In this document: positions 26,140 through 35,842 of the stretch, piece by piece | Layout: every line of letters starts with the position of its first letter | Numbering within the stretch: position 1 is the first letter of the stretch | Assembly: GCA_018242585.1 (NCBI GenBank) | Contig: JAFEBQ010000003.1 | Location: 1-64,000, forward strand | Reading direction: 5' to 3' | DNA: 64,000 bases | Source of the DNA: Planctomycetota bacterium | GTDB taxonomy: Bacteria > Planctomycetota > Planctomycetia > Pirellulales > PNKZ01 | Translations under genes and position numbers: made by a program | The notes under the pieces: model-generated | Told to the model about the DNA's origin: nothing | The model's database searches: none | What the model saw: only the letters and a program-made list of their open reading frames with translations

Positions 26140-27180
26140 ATGGATACGCCGATCGACTCGTTCCTGTTGGTTTCGTTCGGAGGGCCCGAGGGGCCGGACG
26201 ACGTGCTGCCGTTTCTGGAGAACGTGCTGCGCGGCCGCAACGTGCCGCGCGAGCGGATGCTGACGGTGGCCGAGCATTACCAGCAATTCGGCGGCGTCAG
26301 CCCGATCAATGCCCAGAACCGTGCGCTGCTGGTGGCCTTGCGCGACGAACTGCGGCGTCATGGCCCCGAGCTGCCCCTGTATTTCGGCAATCGCAACTGG
26401 CATCCGTTGTTGCCCGACACGCTGCGCCAGATGGCCGCCGATGGTCGCCGCCGGGCGGTGGCGTTCTTTACGTCGGCGTTCAGCAGCTACTCCGGCTGTC
26501 GCCAGTACCGCGAGAACGTGATGGCGGCCCAGCAAGAGGTCGGCACCAGCGCCCCGCGCGTCGACAAGCTCAGGATGTTTTACAACCACCCGGGTTTTGT
26601 CGAACCGTCGATCGAAAACGTCGTGTCGGCCTGGCGGCAAGTGCCCGAGTCGCGCCGCGCCGCAGCCCGCGTGGTCTTTACGGCCCACAGCATCCCGAGC
26701 GCGATGGCCGACCAGTGCAAGTACGAAGATCAACTCCGCGAGACGGCCGGGTTGATCATGACGGCGCTCCCCGGCGCGGCCTGGCAGTTGGCCTATCAAA
26801 GTCGCAGCGGCCCGCCGAACCAGCCGTGGCTCGAGCCCGACATTCTCGACGTGCTGCGCACGCTGGCGGCCGAAGGAGTGCGCGACGTGGTGGTGATGCC
26901 GGTCGGGTTTGTCTCGGACCACTTGGAGGTGATGTACGACCTGGACACGGCCGCCCAGCAGTTGGCCCATGAACTGGGTATGAACCTCGTCCGCGCGGCC
27001 ACGGTCGGCACGCACCCGCGATTCGTGACAATGATACGCGAGCTGATCGTCGAGCGGATTGCGGCCGAGCAGGGAGGTGCGCCCGCGCGCCCGGCGCTCG
27101 GATGCCTGGGCCCCAGTCACGATGTGTGTCCGGTCGATTGCTGCCTGCCGCCGGCCAGACCGGCGGGGCGGAATGCCTAA
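26140..27180 (+). CDS. hemH: Ferrochelatase
   Basis: A 346-residue protein from the ATG at 26140 (a TTG at 26125 is also open). It inserts Fe(II) into a porphyrin in haem synthesis. Visible motifs: SFLLVSFGGPEGPDDVLPFL at the start, FFTSAFSSYSG, the catalytic His in FTAHSIPS near residue 183, and the Glu in GFVSDHLEVMYDLD near 261. The C-terminal 30 residues contain four Cys (LGCLG, DVCPVDCC), which resembles the [2Fe-2S]-binding tail of some ferrochelatases. It stands alone, with repeats on both sides. Confidence 0.95.
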   Translation: MDTPIDSFLLVSFGGPEGPDDVLPFLENVLRGRNVPRERMLTVAEHYQQFGGVSPINAQNRALLVALRDELRRHGPELPLYFGNRNWHPLLPDTLRQMAADGRRRAVAFFTSAFSSYSGCRQYRENVMAAQQEVGTSAPRVDKLRMFYNHPGFVEPSIENVVSAWRQVPESRRAAARVVFTAHSIPSAMADQCKYEDQLRETAGLIMTALPGAAWQLAYQSRSGPPNQPWLEPDILDVLRTLAAEGVRDVVVMPVGFVSDHLEVMYDLDTAAQQLAHELGMNLVRAATVGTHPRFVTMIRELIVERIAAEQGGAPARPALGCLGPSHDVCPVDCCLPPARPAGRNA

Positions 27181-27426
27181 TGCGTAATGCTGAATTGCGG
27201 AGCTGCGAAGCTGGCGCCTTCAACCCTCGCCCCTTGCGGGAGAGGGTGGTTCGCATAGCGAACCGGGTGAGGGGTAAGTCCCAAGCTCGTACGACTGATA
27301 ACTTCTTTACCCCTCATCCGCCCTTCGGGCACCTTCTCCCACAAGGGGAGAAGGGCTAGCGCTGGCCGCGGGATGTTGGTGGTCGTTTATTACAACGGAC
27401 CACAGACCACGGACAACTGACAAACC
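27181..27426. repeat. Convergent gap with paired palindromes and two short-repeat arms
   Basis: An ATGCCTA/ATGCGTA heptamer arm occupies 27171-27200. Inverted copies of the CCCTC...GGGAGAAGG palindrome family lie at 27219-27275 and 27308-27357. A CGGACCACAGACCACGGAC arm lies at 27395-27422, ending just before the stop of the downstream gene. No gene is present. Confidence 0.7.
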
Positions 27427-29742
27427 TCAGTCCACCGCACTCTCGGCTAGGATTTTGCGATACGCTTGTCGGGCGACTTCGTACGCGGCGGCGGCGGCTT
27501 CGCGTTCGTCGTCGCGAATCTTCTTCTGCTTGGCGTTCCAGCAGACATCGACCGCGTCAAGGCACCACTGGGCGCTCGCGCGGCTGGCGCGAACTGGTTG
27601 GCCGTCGACTTCGATCCAGATCGGGTTCGTGTGTGACGTGGGGAGAATGCGAACCGCGACCCAGCACGACCGGCCGGGCTTAATCGTGAACTCAAGCGGT
27701 GTGATCGTCCCGTCGGCCGCGATCTCGCGGCGTTCGACGGCCTGGCCATTCACAAGCAACTCGACCGGCACGCGGCGCGAGTCGTCGAGCCGGGCTCGTT
27801 CCGGATGCCAGTAGGGCTTCTCGTCCCAACGCTTATTGCGAATCTCGGCCTTGGGCGTTTCGTCCAACCACGCGGCCGCGTTGACCGTCACCTTCAGCGG
27901 TTGGTTGGCCTTCGCGGCCAGCACGCTGGCCCGCTCCTTGCCGTCGGCGTCCTTGGCGCCGGGCTCGCCCACGCCGAGTTGCTCGACCTTAAAGTCGTAC
28001 ACGTGGCTCAGTCCATCGCTGACGTACGAGCGTCCCTGGCGAATCCCCTCGGCCCAGGTGTCGTAGTCGAGTTGCTGTTTGCCGAGCTTGACGTACGAGC
28101 GCCCCAGGCCAATTCGCTCGCCGTAAATACAAGGGAAGTCGGTCTCGCCGCTGATGCGTGTCGTCATGCCGCAGTTGAGCGTGTGATACCAGATGTTCAA
28201 TTCCCAATGGGCCGGCGTGTCGACGGTCGAGATGAAATCGCACGCGCCGTGGACCGTGTCGACGATGTATTCATTGGCGCCAATGCCGTCGAACTTCGGC
28301 ATTTCCAGGTTCGGCAGCTTGGTGCTTTCGATCTTCAGCCCCCAGCCACTGTGCGAAAAGCCGACGACCGAGCCTTGCTCTTGCCCCCATTGCAGAATCG
28401 GCAAGTCCCAACTCGGCCACTCCTCAATGGTGCTCACGCCGCGATAGTCGTCCTCTTTTAACCGCAACAGGCAAAGATGCCCGCAGTGCGAGCTGGGGAA
28501 GCCCGACACTTCGACGTCATAGCGCATCAAGTAATCGCGGGTCGACAAGCTGTGCGTCTTGCCTTCGAAGAATTGCTTCTGGTGGTACCAGCACGGCCCC
28601 CACGACAAGACGCAACCGACGTTCAGGTCTTCGCCCAGGATGTGCCGCATCATATCGGCCGGCTGCACCCCTTCGGTCGGCGATTCGTAGTGCGAGCAGC
28701 CCGCCGCGTGGACGTGATGATCGCCGGAGTACCAGCCCTGGTCGGCCAGCTTGATCCAGCGCCGCAGGCTGAACGTCTCGGTCGATGGCTGCCCGGCCAC
28801 GACGTTGATCTCGCGCGACAAGACGCGATACTCGGGCCCGCGACCGTACACCACGGTGAACTTGCCCGGCGGCAGCAGCACGTTCTCGCCATCGGCCCGG
28901 TAGACCTGATCGTGGAAGAAAAAGTCAGGGGCCAACCGCCGGGTGCGCGACGGATAGACGCGCCCGCGCCCGTCGCGAAAGACAAAATGCCCCGTCGTCG
29001 GCCGGCCGTCGGTGTCGAGCACGCGCAAGGTCACGGCCTGGGCCGGCGCGCAATCGAACAGCACGTTCAACTCGCTGCGAAAGCCCAAATCTTGCGTCCC
29101 CTGGCCGACGTCGAACATCAACTTGGCTTCGCGCTTGCCGGCGTCGCGGCTGTACAACTCGACGACGCGATACTCGACCTTCAAAGCCGACAGTTCCTTG
29201 GCCAGCGGCTGATCGGTGTATTGGCCGACGTCCATCCAGCGGGCTTCGACCTGCTCGGCGGGCAGAATGTCTTTCGGCGCGGGGCTTCCCGACGAGCGGC
29301 GATGCAGCGGCGCGGCATTGGGGCTGCTCACGCGCAGCGGCGCGGTCACGCCGGCTTCGTTGATTACCTTGACGAGGAACACGCTCCAGCCGTGTTGCAT
29401 CAGTTGGGCCGCGGCGAGGCCACGAGCGACCTTCACCCGGCTTTCCGGATTGATGTTCACCTGGGCCAGACAGAGAGGGTCGAGAACTTGCTGGATGCCG
29501 CGGACGCGGGCCGTGGCGTCCTGTTCGGCCAGCGCAGCGGCCAGTTGTTGCCGCGCGGCCGGTTCGAGCGGAGCGCCGACCATGTTCAGGGCGTCGGCCA
29601 CGCGCGCCGCCTGGGCCGCCAAGGGCTGCGCCTCGACATCGGCAACGGGTGTCAAAGGCTCGGCGCGGAGTGGGGCGTTGCATGACAGCAAGGCCAAACA
29701 AGCCAGTGCGGTTGCAATTGATTGCGTGATGCGGTGTGGCAT
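27427..29742 (-). CDS. Secreted CehA/McbA-like PHP metallohydrolase
   Basis: A 771-residue protein from the ATG at 29742, with a signal peptide containing LACLALLSCNAPLRA (lipoprotein-like Cys near 21). Residues 30-330 form helical and beta-sandwich parts. The PHP-like metallohydrolase core starts near 340 with WYSGDHHVHAAGCSHY, followed by a GFSHSGWGL segment and ISGETDFP near 560. The C-terminus is a beta-rich domain. CehA/McbA proteins hydrolyse varied esters and phosphoesters; many planctomycete homologues have unknown substrates. It is convergent with hemH. Confidence 0.82.
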   Translation of the reverse strand: MPHRITQSIATALACLALLSCNAPLRAEPLTPVADVEAQPLAAQAARVADALNMVGAPLEPAARQQLAAALAEQDATARVRGIQQVLDPLCLAQVNINPESRVKVARGLAAAQLMQHGWSVFLVKVINEAGVTAPLRVSSPNAAPLHRRSSGSPAPKDILPAEQVEARWMDVGQYTDQPLAKELSALKVEYRVVELYSRDAGKREAKLMFDVGQGTQDLGFRSELNVLFDCAPAQAVTLRVLDTDGRPTTGHFVFRDGRGRVYPSRTRRLAPDFFFHDQVYRADGENVLLPPGKFTVVYGRGPEYRVLSREINVVAGQPSTETFSLRRWIKLADQGWYSGDHHVHAAGCSHYESPTEGVQPADMMRHILGEDLNVGCVLSWGPCWYHQKQFFEGKTHSLSTRDYLMRYDVEVSGFPSSHCGHLCLLRLKEDDYRGVSTIEEWPSWDLPILQWGQEQGSVVGFSHSGWGLKIESTKLPNLEMPKFDGIGANEYIVDTVHGACDFISTVDTPAHWELNIWYHTLNCGMTTRISGETDFPCIYGERIGLGRSYVKLGKQQLDYDTWAEGIRQGRSYVSDGLSHVYDFKVEQLGVGEPGAKDADGKERASVLAAKANQPLKVTVNAAAWLDETPKAEIRNKRWDEKPYWHPERARLDDSRRVPVELLVNGQAVERREIAADGTITPLEFTIKPGRSCWVAVRILPTSHTNPIWIEVDGQPVRASRASAQWCLDAVDVCWNAKQKKIRDDEREAAAAAYEVARQAYRKILAESAVD

Positions 29743-29850
29743 AAAAGGGCCTCGCGGCAAGAGGGGGTCGGAGAAACGAGGAAATCGATCGCCTGTTCTC
29801 GGACGATTCACGGCGAGGTGCAGGTCTTTAAGCACCAAAGGTGCGCCTCA

Positions 29851-29992
29851 TACCAGCCTGGGGCAACGCCCCAGGTATCGGAACCCGCGAGTCTTTAAGG
29901 GCTGAAGGCCCGCACCATCTTCGGATGCGTCGGGCTTTCAGCCCTTAGTCCCTTGTTGCGACTGTTACCTGGGGCGTTGCCCCAGGCTGGTA
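29851..29992. repeat. Nested inverted repeats, 27-bp perfect outer arms
   Basis: Outer arms 29851-29877 and 29966-29992 are perfect 27-base inverted repeats containing CCTGGGGCAACGCCCCAGG. Inner arms built on AAGGGCTGAAGGCCC (about 29897-29911) and its complement (about 29931-29947) are nested inside. It lies between the orphan antitoxin gene and the CehA-like gene, upstream of the latter. Confidence 0.85.
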
Positions 29993-30032
29993 TGTGCCGG
30001 GCCGTTGGCCCTTGAAGGCAAAAGTAAATGAT

Positions 30033-30254
30033 TTATCGCAGTGCGAGCGGGCGTTTCCACAATTCACTCAAGGCAACGTCTGGCTGGCCGTCGTTCGCGC
30101 GACGTTTCAGTTCTTCGAGTAGTTGTGGATCGTCGAGCGACAATCCGGGTAACTCCTCAGGCAAGCTGCCCAAGAGCTGTTCGGCAAGCACCAAACGATC
30201 GTTCTCAGGCAATTGCAAGCACGCGGCCAAAAGCTCGTCACGACTAGCAGCCAT
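30033..30254 (-). CDS. Orphan addiction-module antitoxin (TIGR02574/PF09720-like)
   Basis: A 73-residue acidic protein. It shows the family pattern ELLAACLQLPENDRLVLAEQLLGSL at 7-31 and a second helical part EELKRRANDGQPDVALSELWKR ending in the typical short tail. Family members usually precede a RelE/ParE-like toxin gene on the same strand. Downstream (29843-30032) there is only an inverted-repeat block, and upstream only the PfkB gene end, so no partner toxin is present. It may be a relic, a regulator or an antidote to a distant toxin. Confidence 0.8.
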   Translation of the reverse strand: MAASRDELLAACLQLPENDRLVLAEQLLGSLPEELPGLSLDDPQLLEELKRRANDGQPDVALSELWKRPLALR

Positions 30255-30347
30255 AAGTCATTCGCGAAATCGAGTCCGTGGAGTCGTTTCAACTATTCTA
30301 CATCAGGTGACCGACCAAAACCTCATTCGATGATTTGGGCCGAGTCT

Positions 30348-31310
30348 TTACCAGCTTTCAATCTGTAGCGGATGCTGCTGAATAAATTCGATCGCCTCGG
30401 GTCGGGTAAAGACGCTGGCCGTGGCGCTGATTGAGCGGACGCAACTGGCCCCCAGCGCCGCCCCCCAGGCCAGGCATTGTTCCAAGCTGCCCTCGTCGAG
30501 CAGGCCGGCGATGTAGCCTGCCACAAAGGCGTCGCCGGCGCCGGTGCCGCCGACGAACGGCATGCGGTGAGCCGCCGCGAGCAACCGGCGCTCGCCGCTG
30601 ACAACGGTCAGCCCCTCGTCGCCGGCGGTGATCACCACGGTTCCGGCACCGGCTTCGCGCAGCCGCAGCGCTTGCTGCTTGGGGTCGTGCGCGCCGGTGA
30701 TGATGGCCGCCTCGTCCCGGTTGGGCAGAAACACATCGGTCTCGGTGAGCACCGGTCCAAGCTGCGGCCAGTAGTCGCCCGGGCCGGGGAGCACCACGTC
30801 GAGCACCGTCGTCACGCCGGCGGCACGCGCTGCGCGAAACACTTCCCCCAGGCGCGCCGGATCGAGGCCGGCCATCAACAAGTAGCCGCCGACGTACAAC
30901 ACGCGACTGCGGCGCACCAGATCCAGCGGAATATCGTCGGCCGACAGCGCGGCATTCGCGCCCAGCGCGTGGATGAATCGTCGATCCTGCCCGGTGACGT
31001 TGATAATCATCGTCCCGGCCGTGCCGACGCCGGCGATGCGGCGGATGCCATCAACGGCAATGCCAGCGTCGCGGTGCGTGTCGATGACGAACTGGGCGAA
31101 GGCGTCATCACCGACACAGCCGATCAGTCCCGACTTGACGCCGACCCGGGCCAAGTCCATCGCCACGTTCGACGCGCACCCGCCAGTGGTCAGTTCGAGC
31201 CGATCGGTCAGCACCAGTTGCCCGGACTGGGGCAGATGCGGGATCGGCGCGCAAATATGGTCGGCCACCAACAGGCCAACGCTCAGACAGGCGGGCGAAT
31301 CGTTCATCAT
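30348..31310 (-). CDS. PfkB-family carbohydrate kinase
   Basis: A 320-residue protein of the ribokinase/PfkB superfamily. The first signature GGCASNVAMDLARVGVK (near 43-59) and the second FVGGTGAGDAFVAGY (near 252-266), with the catalytic Asp in GAGD, are both present, as are DVVLPGPGDYW and FLPNRDEAAIITG. The family phosphorylates sugars, nucleosides or related alcohols with ATP. The substrate cannot be read from the sequence. The start is MMNDS at 31310, or one residue later. It appears monocistronic. Confidence 0.9.
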   Translation of the reverse strand: MMNDSPACLSVGLLVADHICAPIPHLPQSGQLVLTDRLELTTGGCASNVAMDLARVGVKSGLIGCVGDDAFAQFVIDTHRDAGIAVDGIRRIAGVGTAGTMIINVTGQDRRFIHALGANAALSADDIPLDLVRRSRVLYVGGYLLMAGLDPARLGEVFRAARAAGVTTVLDVVLPGPGDYWPQLGPVLTETDVFLPNRDEAAIITGAHDPKQQALRLREAGAGTVVITAGDEGLTVVSGERRLLAAAHRMPFVGGTGAGDAFVAGYIAGLLDEGSLEQCLAWGAALGASCVRSISATASVFTRPEAIEFIQQHPLQIESW

Positions 31311-31635
31311 TGAATATGCGGGGAGGTATGGGCGGGATGCTAGCGGCCACGACCGATCTTGACCGGCATCGACCTTTCGACCTACAGTTGCCCGGCTTGC
31401 GGTCGCAGGCGAACCGATTTTGACAGCCGACGCAACTTGGTTCTAGCACCCACGATCACGGCTCGCCAGCTTTTCAACTGGCAACGGCTCGGAACGCGCG
31501 CGGCGGACGACGCTCTGAAATGATTTCAGAGCCGGCTGGCGTCGCCTCGGGCCGGATTTCCTGCGACCCAAGTGGGTCACGCGATCATACGTCGTGGCCA
31601 ATCATTTCGTGGGTATTCAGCGAGGTCGGCGTACC
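31311..31635. other. Divergent gap with one short palindrome
   Basis: Only a 21-base palindrome GCTCTGAAAT...ATTTCAGAGC at 31512-31532 stands out. It could be an operator, or part of a hairpin in the leader of the downstream gene. I see nothing else. Confidence 0.4.
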
Positions 31636-32940
31636 ATGCGCAAGATGTGCTTGGTTCTGGCGGTGTCGTTGTCGGCGGTGGCGGCCTCGGCCGCGGCCCA
31701 AGCTCCTTCGCCGGCGCGATCGGCCGATCCAGTCCGCCTGGCGCGGCTGATCACCGATCTGGGAAGCAACCAATACGAAGTTCGCGTCGAAGCCAACCAG
31801 GCGCTGGCCGAGCTGGGCCCGGCTGCGCGAGGTGTGCTCGAGACGGCGCTCAAGTCGGACGATCCCGAAGTGCGCCTGCGGGCTGGTGAACTGCTGCGGC
31901 GCGTGAAGATTGAAGAACTGCTCGCTCCCAGCCGGATCGCCTTCCCAACCGCGCGCGGCTCAGCCGGCAAGTTAATTGCACAGCTTTCCGAGCAAGCCGG
32001 CAACCATGTGATGCTCGGTGACCAGTACGGCGGGTTCCACGACAAGGACATCGAGCTGGAACAACCGTCGGGGACGTTCTGGCCGCTGCTCGATGAAATC
32101 TGCCGCAAGTCCGAACACCGCGTCCGCGCGCACTACGACACGCGTCAGCCAGGGCTGGTGGTGATCGACGGCGGGCAGACTAGCTATCCCACGGCTTACT
32201 CGGGTCCGGTGCGGGCGCAAATCATCTCGGCCCGGCGGAACTTTTCCGAGGATCTCGACTACGAGCAAGTCACCAGCGAGCGATCGCACACCTTCCAGGT
32301 GACGTTCGCGCTCGTCTGGGAAGATCGGTTCCGTCTGGTCGCTTACCGGGCGCAGCCCGAACTGGTGTCGGCGCTCACGGACAAACAGACCGATCTGGCG
32401 GCGACCCCGCCGGCGGCCAGCGGATGGAACGTGGCCGGTTCGGGTACGCGGCAAGTGACGATGAGCATGCGGCTGCACCCGCCGGTGACGACCGCCAAAC
32501 AGCTCGATACGTTTCATCTACGGTGGGGCGTGATGGCCGTCGGCGATTACGCCGCGCTCGAAGTAAGCGACCTGACGCCGGGCAAGATTCACCAGCAAGA
32601 CGACGTTGAGCTGCAGATCGAAAGCTTGCCGACCGAAGCGGCCGCGCGGTGCGAGGTCTGTGTGGTGGTCCACCGCGAGCAGATGGTGACCGAGCCGCGC
32701 GACGTGGTATTCCAGGAATACGAGTTCGATCTGTTCGACACCGACGGGCGGATGTACCGGCGGCAAAGCCAGACCAACTCGTTCGCCGATGACGGCGCCC
32801 GGTCGAAGCTTACCTTCCAGGCCGAAAGCCCCGGCAGCAAGCCCGGGAAGCTGCGGTTCAGCTACCCACGTTTGCGCGCCGAGCGGAACCTGGAGATCGT
32901 GTTCCGTGATGTGCCGCTGCCGCGCGCTCGACCCGAGTGA
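31636..32940 (+). CDS. Secreted protein with HEAT-like repeats, unknown function
   Basis: A 434-residue protein from the ATG at 31636, with a signal peptide (1-22, cleavage after AAAQA). Residues 28-95 form two HEAT-like helical repeats ([40 protein letters not shown]). The rest is beta-rich with several TRP/charged blocks and no recognised domain. Planctomycetes encode many exported HEAT proteins with varied C-terminal parts. It is preceded by the palindrome at 31512-31532. Confidence 0.7.
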   Translation: MRKMCLVLAVSLSAVAASAAAQAPSPARSADPVRLARLITDLGSNQYEVRVEANQALAELGPAARGVLETALKSDDPEVRLRAGELLRRVKIEELLAPSRIAFPTARGSAGKLIAQLSEQAGNHVMLGDQYGGFHDKDIELEQPSGTFWPLLDEICRKSEHRVRAHYDTRQPGLVVIDGGQTSYPTAYSGPVRAQIISARRNFSEDLDYEQVTSERSHTFQVTFALVWEDRFRLVAYRAQPELVSALTDKQTDLAATPPAASGWNVAGSGTRQVTMSMRLHPPVTTAKQLDTFHLRWGVMAVGDYAALEVSDLTPGKIHQQDDVELQIESLPTEAAARCEVCVVVHREQMVTEPRDVVFQEYEFDLFDTDGRMYRRQSQTNSFADDGARSKLTFQAESPGSKPGKLRFSYPRLRAERNLEIVFRDVPLPRARPE

Positions 32941-33120
32941 GGAGATTTGAACCGCAAAGACGCAAAGGGCGCAAAAGAAAGATAACGGGAGTGGAATCGC
33001 AGAGGGCGCTGAGTTGCGCAGAGAAAAGAATTCTAAAAGTCCCTCCGCGATCCTCTGCGTTCTCTGCGATTCAAATTGGCCTTGCTCTTCCCTTTGCGTC
33101 TTTGCGGTTCAAAGAATCTC
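32941..33120. repeat. Nested pair of GCAAAG- and GCAGAG-type short repeats
   Basis: Order of arms: GCAAAGAC-type 32950-32980, GCAGAGGG-type 32995-33028, then the complement of the second (33044-33078) and of the first (33092-33116). The two families nest cleanly as A-B-B'-A'. The stretch to 33284 holds nothing else clear. This is the leader of argC. Confidence 0.8.
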
Positions 33121-33284
33121 CTCGCCTTTCGCCCCTAGCTCGCCGGTTCCGCTGGCCGGTATACTGCGGCGAGTTGAGTGATTGTGCCGGCGCGGCGCAG
33201 TGTGAACCTGGTGGGCCGGGCGGCTGTCATTCAACCAATACCCACGTGATATCCCGCGCCCCTTTTGCACCAGAAAAGCTGTCT

Positions 33285-34295
33285 ATGATTCGCGTTGCGG
33301 TCCTGGGAGCGACGGGCTATTCGGCCCTGGAACTGATCAAGATTCTGCTCCGCCATCCCGAGGTCGAGATCACCGTCGCCACCAGCCGGCAGGAAGGGAA
33401 CCCCCCCTTGGCGATGGTTCATCCCTGGCTCACCAACCGCATCGACCTGCGGCTCGAAGAGCCTTCGCCCGAGACGATTGGCTCGCGGGCCGATTGCGTG
33501 TTCAGTTGTTTGCCCCACTGCGTGGTGACGGCTTCGGTGCCGAAGTTTCTGGCCGCCAACTGCAAGGTGATCGACTTGAGCGCTGACTACCGGCTGCGCG
33601 ATCCGGCGGTCTATGCCCAGTGGTACAACGAGAAGCACGGCGATCCTGAACACTTGGGCGAAGCGGTGTACGGCCTGCCCGAGTTGTTTCGTGAAAAGAT
33701 TCCGGCGGCGCGCTTGATCGCCAACCCCGGTTGCTATCCGACGTCGGCCATCTTGGCGCTCGCGCCCTTGCTGAAGACCGGCCTGGTCGAGGCCGGCGAC
33801 ATCATCGTCGACAGCAAGAGCGGCGTCTCGGGGGCCGGGCGCACGCCCAAGCTGACCACGCTGTTTCCCGAGTGCAATGAAAGCCTGTCGGCGTACAACG
33901 TCGGCCGGCATCGCCACACGCCCGAGATCAATCAGGTGTTGAACATGGCCAGCGGGGCCGACGTGAACGTGATCTTCACGCCGCATCTGGTACCGATGGA
34001 CCGCGGCATTCTGACCACCACCTACTCGCGGCCGGTCAAGCCGGTGACCGAGGAGCAGGTGATGGACACGCTGAAAAAGTTCTACGAAGACGAGCCATTC
34101 GTCCGCGTGGTCAGCCATCTACCCGGCACCAAGGACGTGGCGCACAGCAACTTCTGTGACGTGACGGCCCGCGTCGTCGGGGGGCGGATCGTCACGATCA
34201 GTTGCCTGGATAACTTGATCAAAGGCGCCGCCGGCGCCGCCGTGCAGAACTTCAATTTGATCCACGGCTTTCCCGAGACGCTGGCCTTGCCCTAG
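33285..34295 (+). CDS. argC: N-acetyl-gamma-glutamyl-phosphate reductase
   Basis: A 336-residue enzyme from the ATG at 33285, reducing N-acetylglutamyl phosphate to the semialdehyde with NADPH in arginine synthesis. The N-terminal [18 protein letters not shown] binds the nucleotide. The active-site Cys is in IANPGCYPT near residue 149, and the His in GRHRHTPEI near 209. Length is usual. argJ follows after 62 bases on the same strand, so the two probably form an operon. argB, argD and argF are not here. Confidence 0.96.
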   Translation: MIRVAVLGATGYSALELIKILLRHPEVEITVATSRQEGNPPLAMVHPWLTNRIDLRLEEPSPETIGSRADCVFSCLPHCVVTASVPKFLAANCKVIDLSADYRLRDPAVYAQWYNEKHGDPEHLGEAVYGLPELFREKIPAARLIANPGCYPTSAILALAPLLKTGLVEAGDIIVDSKSGVSGAGRTPKLTTLFPECNESLSAYNVGRHRHTPEINQVLNMASGADVNVIFTPHLVPMDRGILTTTYSRPVKPVTEEQVMDTLKKFYEDEPFVRVVSHLPGTKDVAHSNFCDVTARVVGGRIVTISCLDNLIKGAAGAAVQNFNLIHGFPETLALP

Positions 34296-34357
34296 TGGCG
34301 CCGGCCGGGCGTCCGCCTGCTTTGCGACACGATTATTCCGCGAGAGAGTCACCTGCC

Positions 34358-35551
34358 ATGTCGCTTCCGATTGCTCAAGGGTTTCAGTTCGCCGGCGTTT
34401 ATTGCGGTATCAAGCGGAACACCAGCAAGCTCGATTGCAGCCTGGTGCTGTCCGATCGGCCCGCCGTGGCCGTGGGCGTGTACACGCGGAATCTGGTGTT
34501 TGCCGCGCCGGTGGGGCTCGACCGCAGTCGGACCCCCAGCGACAAGATGCGTGGCGTGGTGATCAACTCGGGGAACGCCAACGCTTGTACGGGCGAGCGG
34601 GGCGCGCGCGACGCCGAGCGAATGGCCGAGCTGGCCGGTTCGATCTGCGGCGTCCAGCCGACCGAGATGCTGGTGATGTCGACCGGCGTGATCGGCGAGT
34701 TCCTGCCGATGGAGAAGATCGCCGCCGGCATCAATCTGTGCGCGAACCAGTTGGCCGGCAATGAAGACGCGCTGGTCGCGGCCGCGCGCGGAATGCTGAC
34801 CACCGACACGCGCCACAAGATCGGCAGCCGCCAGGTCAAGCTAGGCAATCGAACCGTGACGATCACCGGCATGGCCAAGGGGGCCGCGATGATCGGCCCG
34901 AACATGGCCACGATGCTGGGGTTGCTGTTGACCGACGCGCCGCTGGCCACGGCCAGCGCCCAGAGCGCGCTGAAGGAAGCCGTTCACGACAGCTTCAACA
35001 GCATCAGCGTCGATGGTCATATGAGCACCAACGATACGGTGCTGCTGCTAGCCAATGGCGCCGCCGGCGGCGCGCCGCTGGCCGGTGACGAACTGGCCGG
35101 ATTCCAGGCGGCGCTCAATGAGTTAAGCGCTGAACTCGCGCGGGCCATTCCGGCCGACGGCGAAGGGGCGACGCACCTGATCACGATCGAAATCATCGGC
35201 TGTGCCGATCGCGCTGCGGCCCACCGCATTGCCAAGACCGTGGCCGAAAGCCCGTTGGTCAAGACAGCCATCACCGGGGCCGACCCCAATTGGGGGCGGA
35301 TCGTTTCGGCGGCGGGTTACGCCGGCGTGCCGTTCGATCCGAATCAGGTGACGCTCCACTTGAATGGCGAACTGCTGTACGAGCACGGCTCGCCGGTGGC
35401 GTTTGACGAGACGGCAGTCAGCAAGACGATCAAAGAGAATCGAGACGTGTCGATCGTCCTCCGCTTCGGTGAAGGGTCGGGCAAGGCCCGCTTCTGGACG
35501 ACCGATTTAACGGCCGAGTACGTCCACCTGAACGCGGACTATCACACGTAG
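34358..35551 (+). CDS. argJ: Bifunctional ornithine acetyltransferase / N-acetylglutamate synthase
   Basis: A 397-residue precursor that cleaves itself into two chains and recycles the acetyl group in arginine synthesis. The motif KGAAMIGPNMATMLG near 176-190 contains the Thr nucleophile that begins the beta chain. Other family blocks are INSGNANACTGERG, MSTGVIGEFLPMEKI, SVDGHMSTNDTVLLLANG and GADPNWGRIVSAAGYAG. It follows argC closely, consistent with the cyclic pathway. Confidence 0.96.
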   Translation: MSLPIAQGFQFAGVYCGIKRNTSKLDCSLVLSDRPAVAVGVYTRNLVFAAPVGLDRSRTPSDKMRGVVINSGNANACTGERGARDAERMAELAGSICGVQPTEMLVMSTGVIGEFLPMEKIAAGINLCANQLAGNEDALVAAARGMLTTDTRHKIGSRQVKLGNRTVTITGMAKGAAMIGPNMATMLGLLLTDAPLATASAQSALKEAVHDSFNSISVDGHMSTNDTVLLLANGAAGGAPLAGDELAGFQAALNELSAELARAIPADGEGATHLITIEIIGCADRAAAHRIAKTVAESPLVKTAITGADPNWGRIVSAAGYAGVPFDPNQVTLHLNGELLYEHGSPVAFDETAVSKTIKENRDVSIVLRFGEGSGKARFWTTDLTAEYVHLNADYHT

Positions 35552-35842
35552 GCCGGCCGTTATCACTTAGGCGTTTCACGGAGCGGAAGGCTCGTTTCCA
35601 CGCCTTGGCCACGACTCGCTTGGCGCATAGGGCAAGCCATCGCAACTCATTGCCATAGTGGAGCTTACCGAGCCGCTTCAGGTCCGTTTATGCCGATTAT
35701 GCGGGCGGCCCGCCAGCCTCATAGATGTAAGAATGGGTAAACTGAATTGAATAGAAAATGTAGGGTGACTAGCATAAACCTCTAGTGATCGGCCACTCGG
35801 CCGCTCTAACATCAAATAGCCTTATCCTCAGGGCCATCGGTC
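35552..35842. other. Intergenic gap with AT-rich promoter region
   Basis: The right-hand 120 bases are markedly AT-rich compared with the rest of the window, as expected of a promoter. See the candidate at 35747-35775. Nothing else is visible. Confidence 0.4.
35747..35775 (+). promoter_or_regulatory. Candidate sigma70-type promoter for the glycosyltransferase
   Basis: TTGAAT at 35747-35752 and TAGCAT at 35770-35775 with exactly 17 bases between, in an AT-rich context 67 bases before the ATG at 35843. Inferred by eye from the consensus only. Confidence 0.4.

Noticed and set aside
27805-29685. Two long plus-strand frames antisense to the CehA-like gene
   Set aside because: They are shadows of the minus-strand gene and lack coding character; no homologous motifs are visible.
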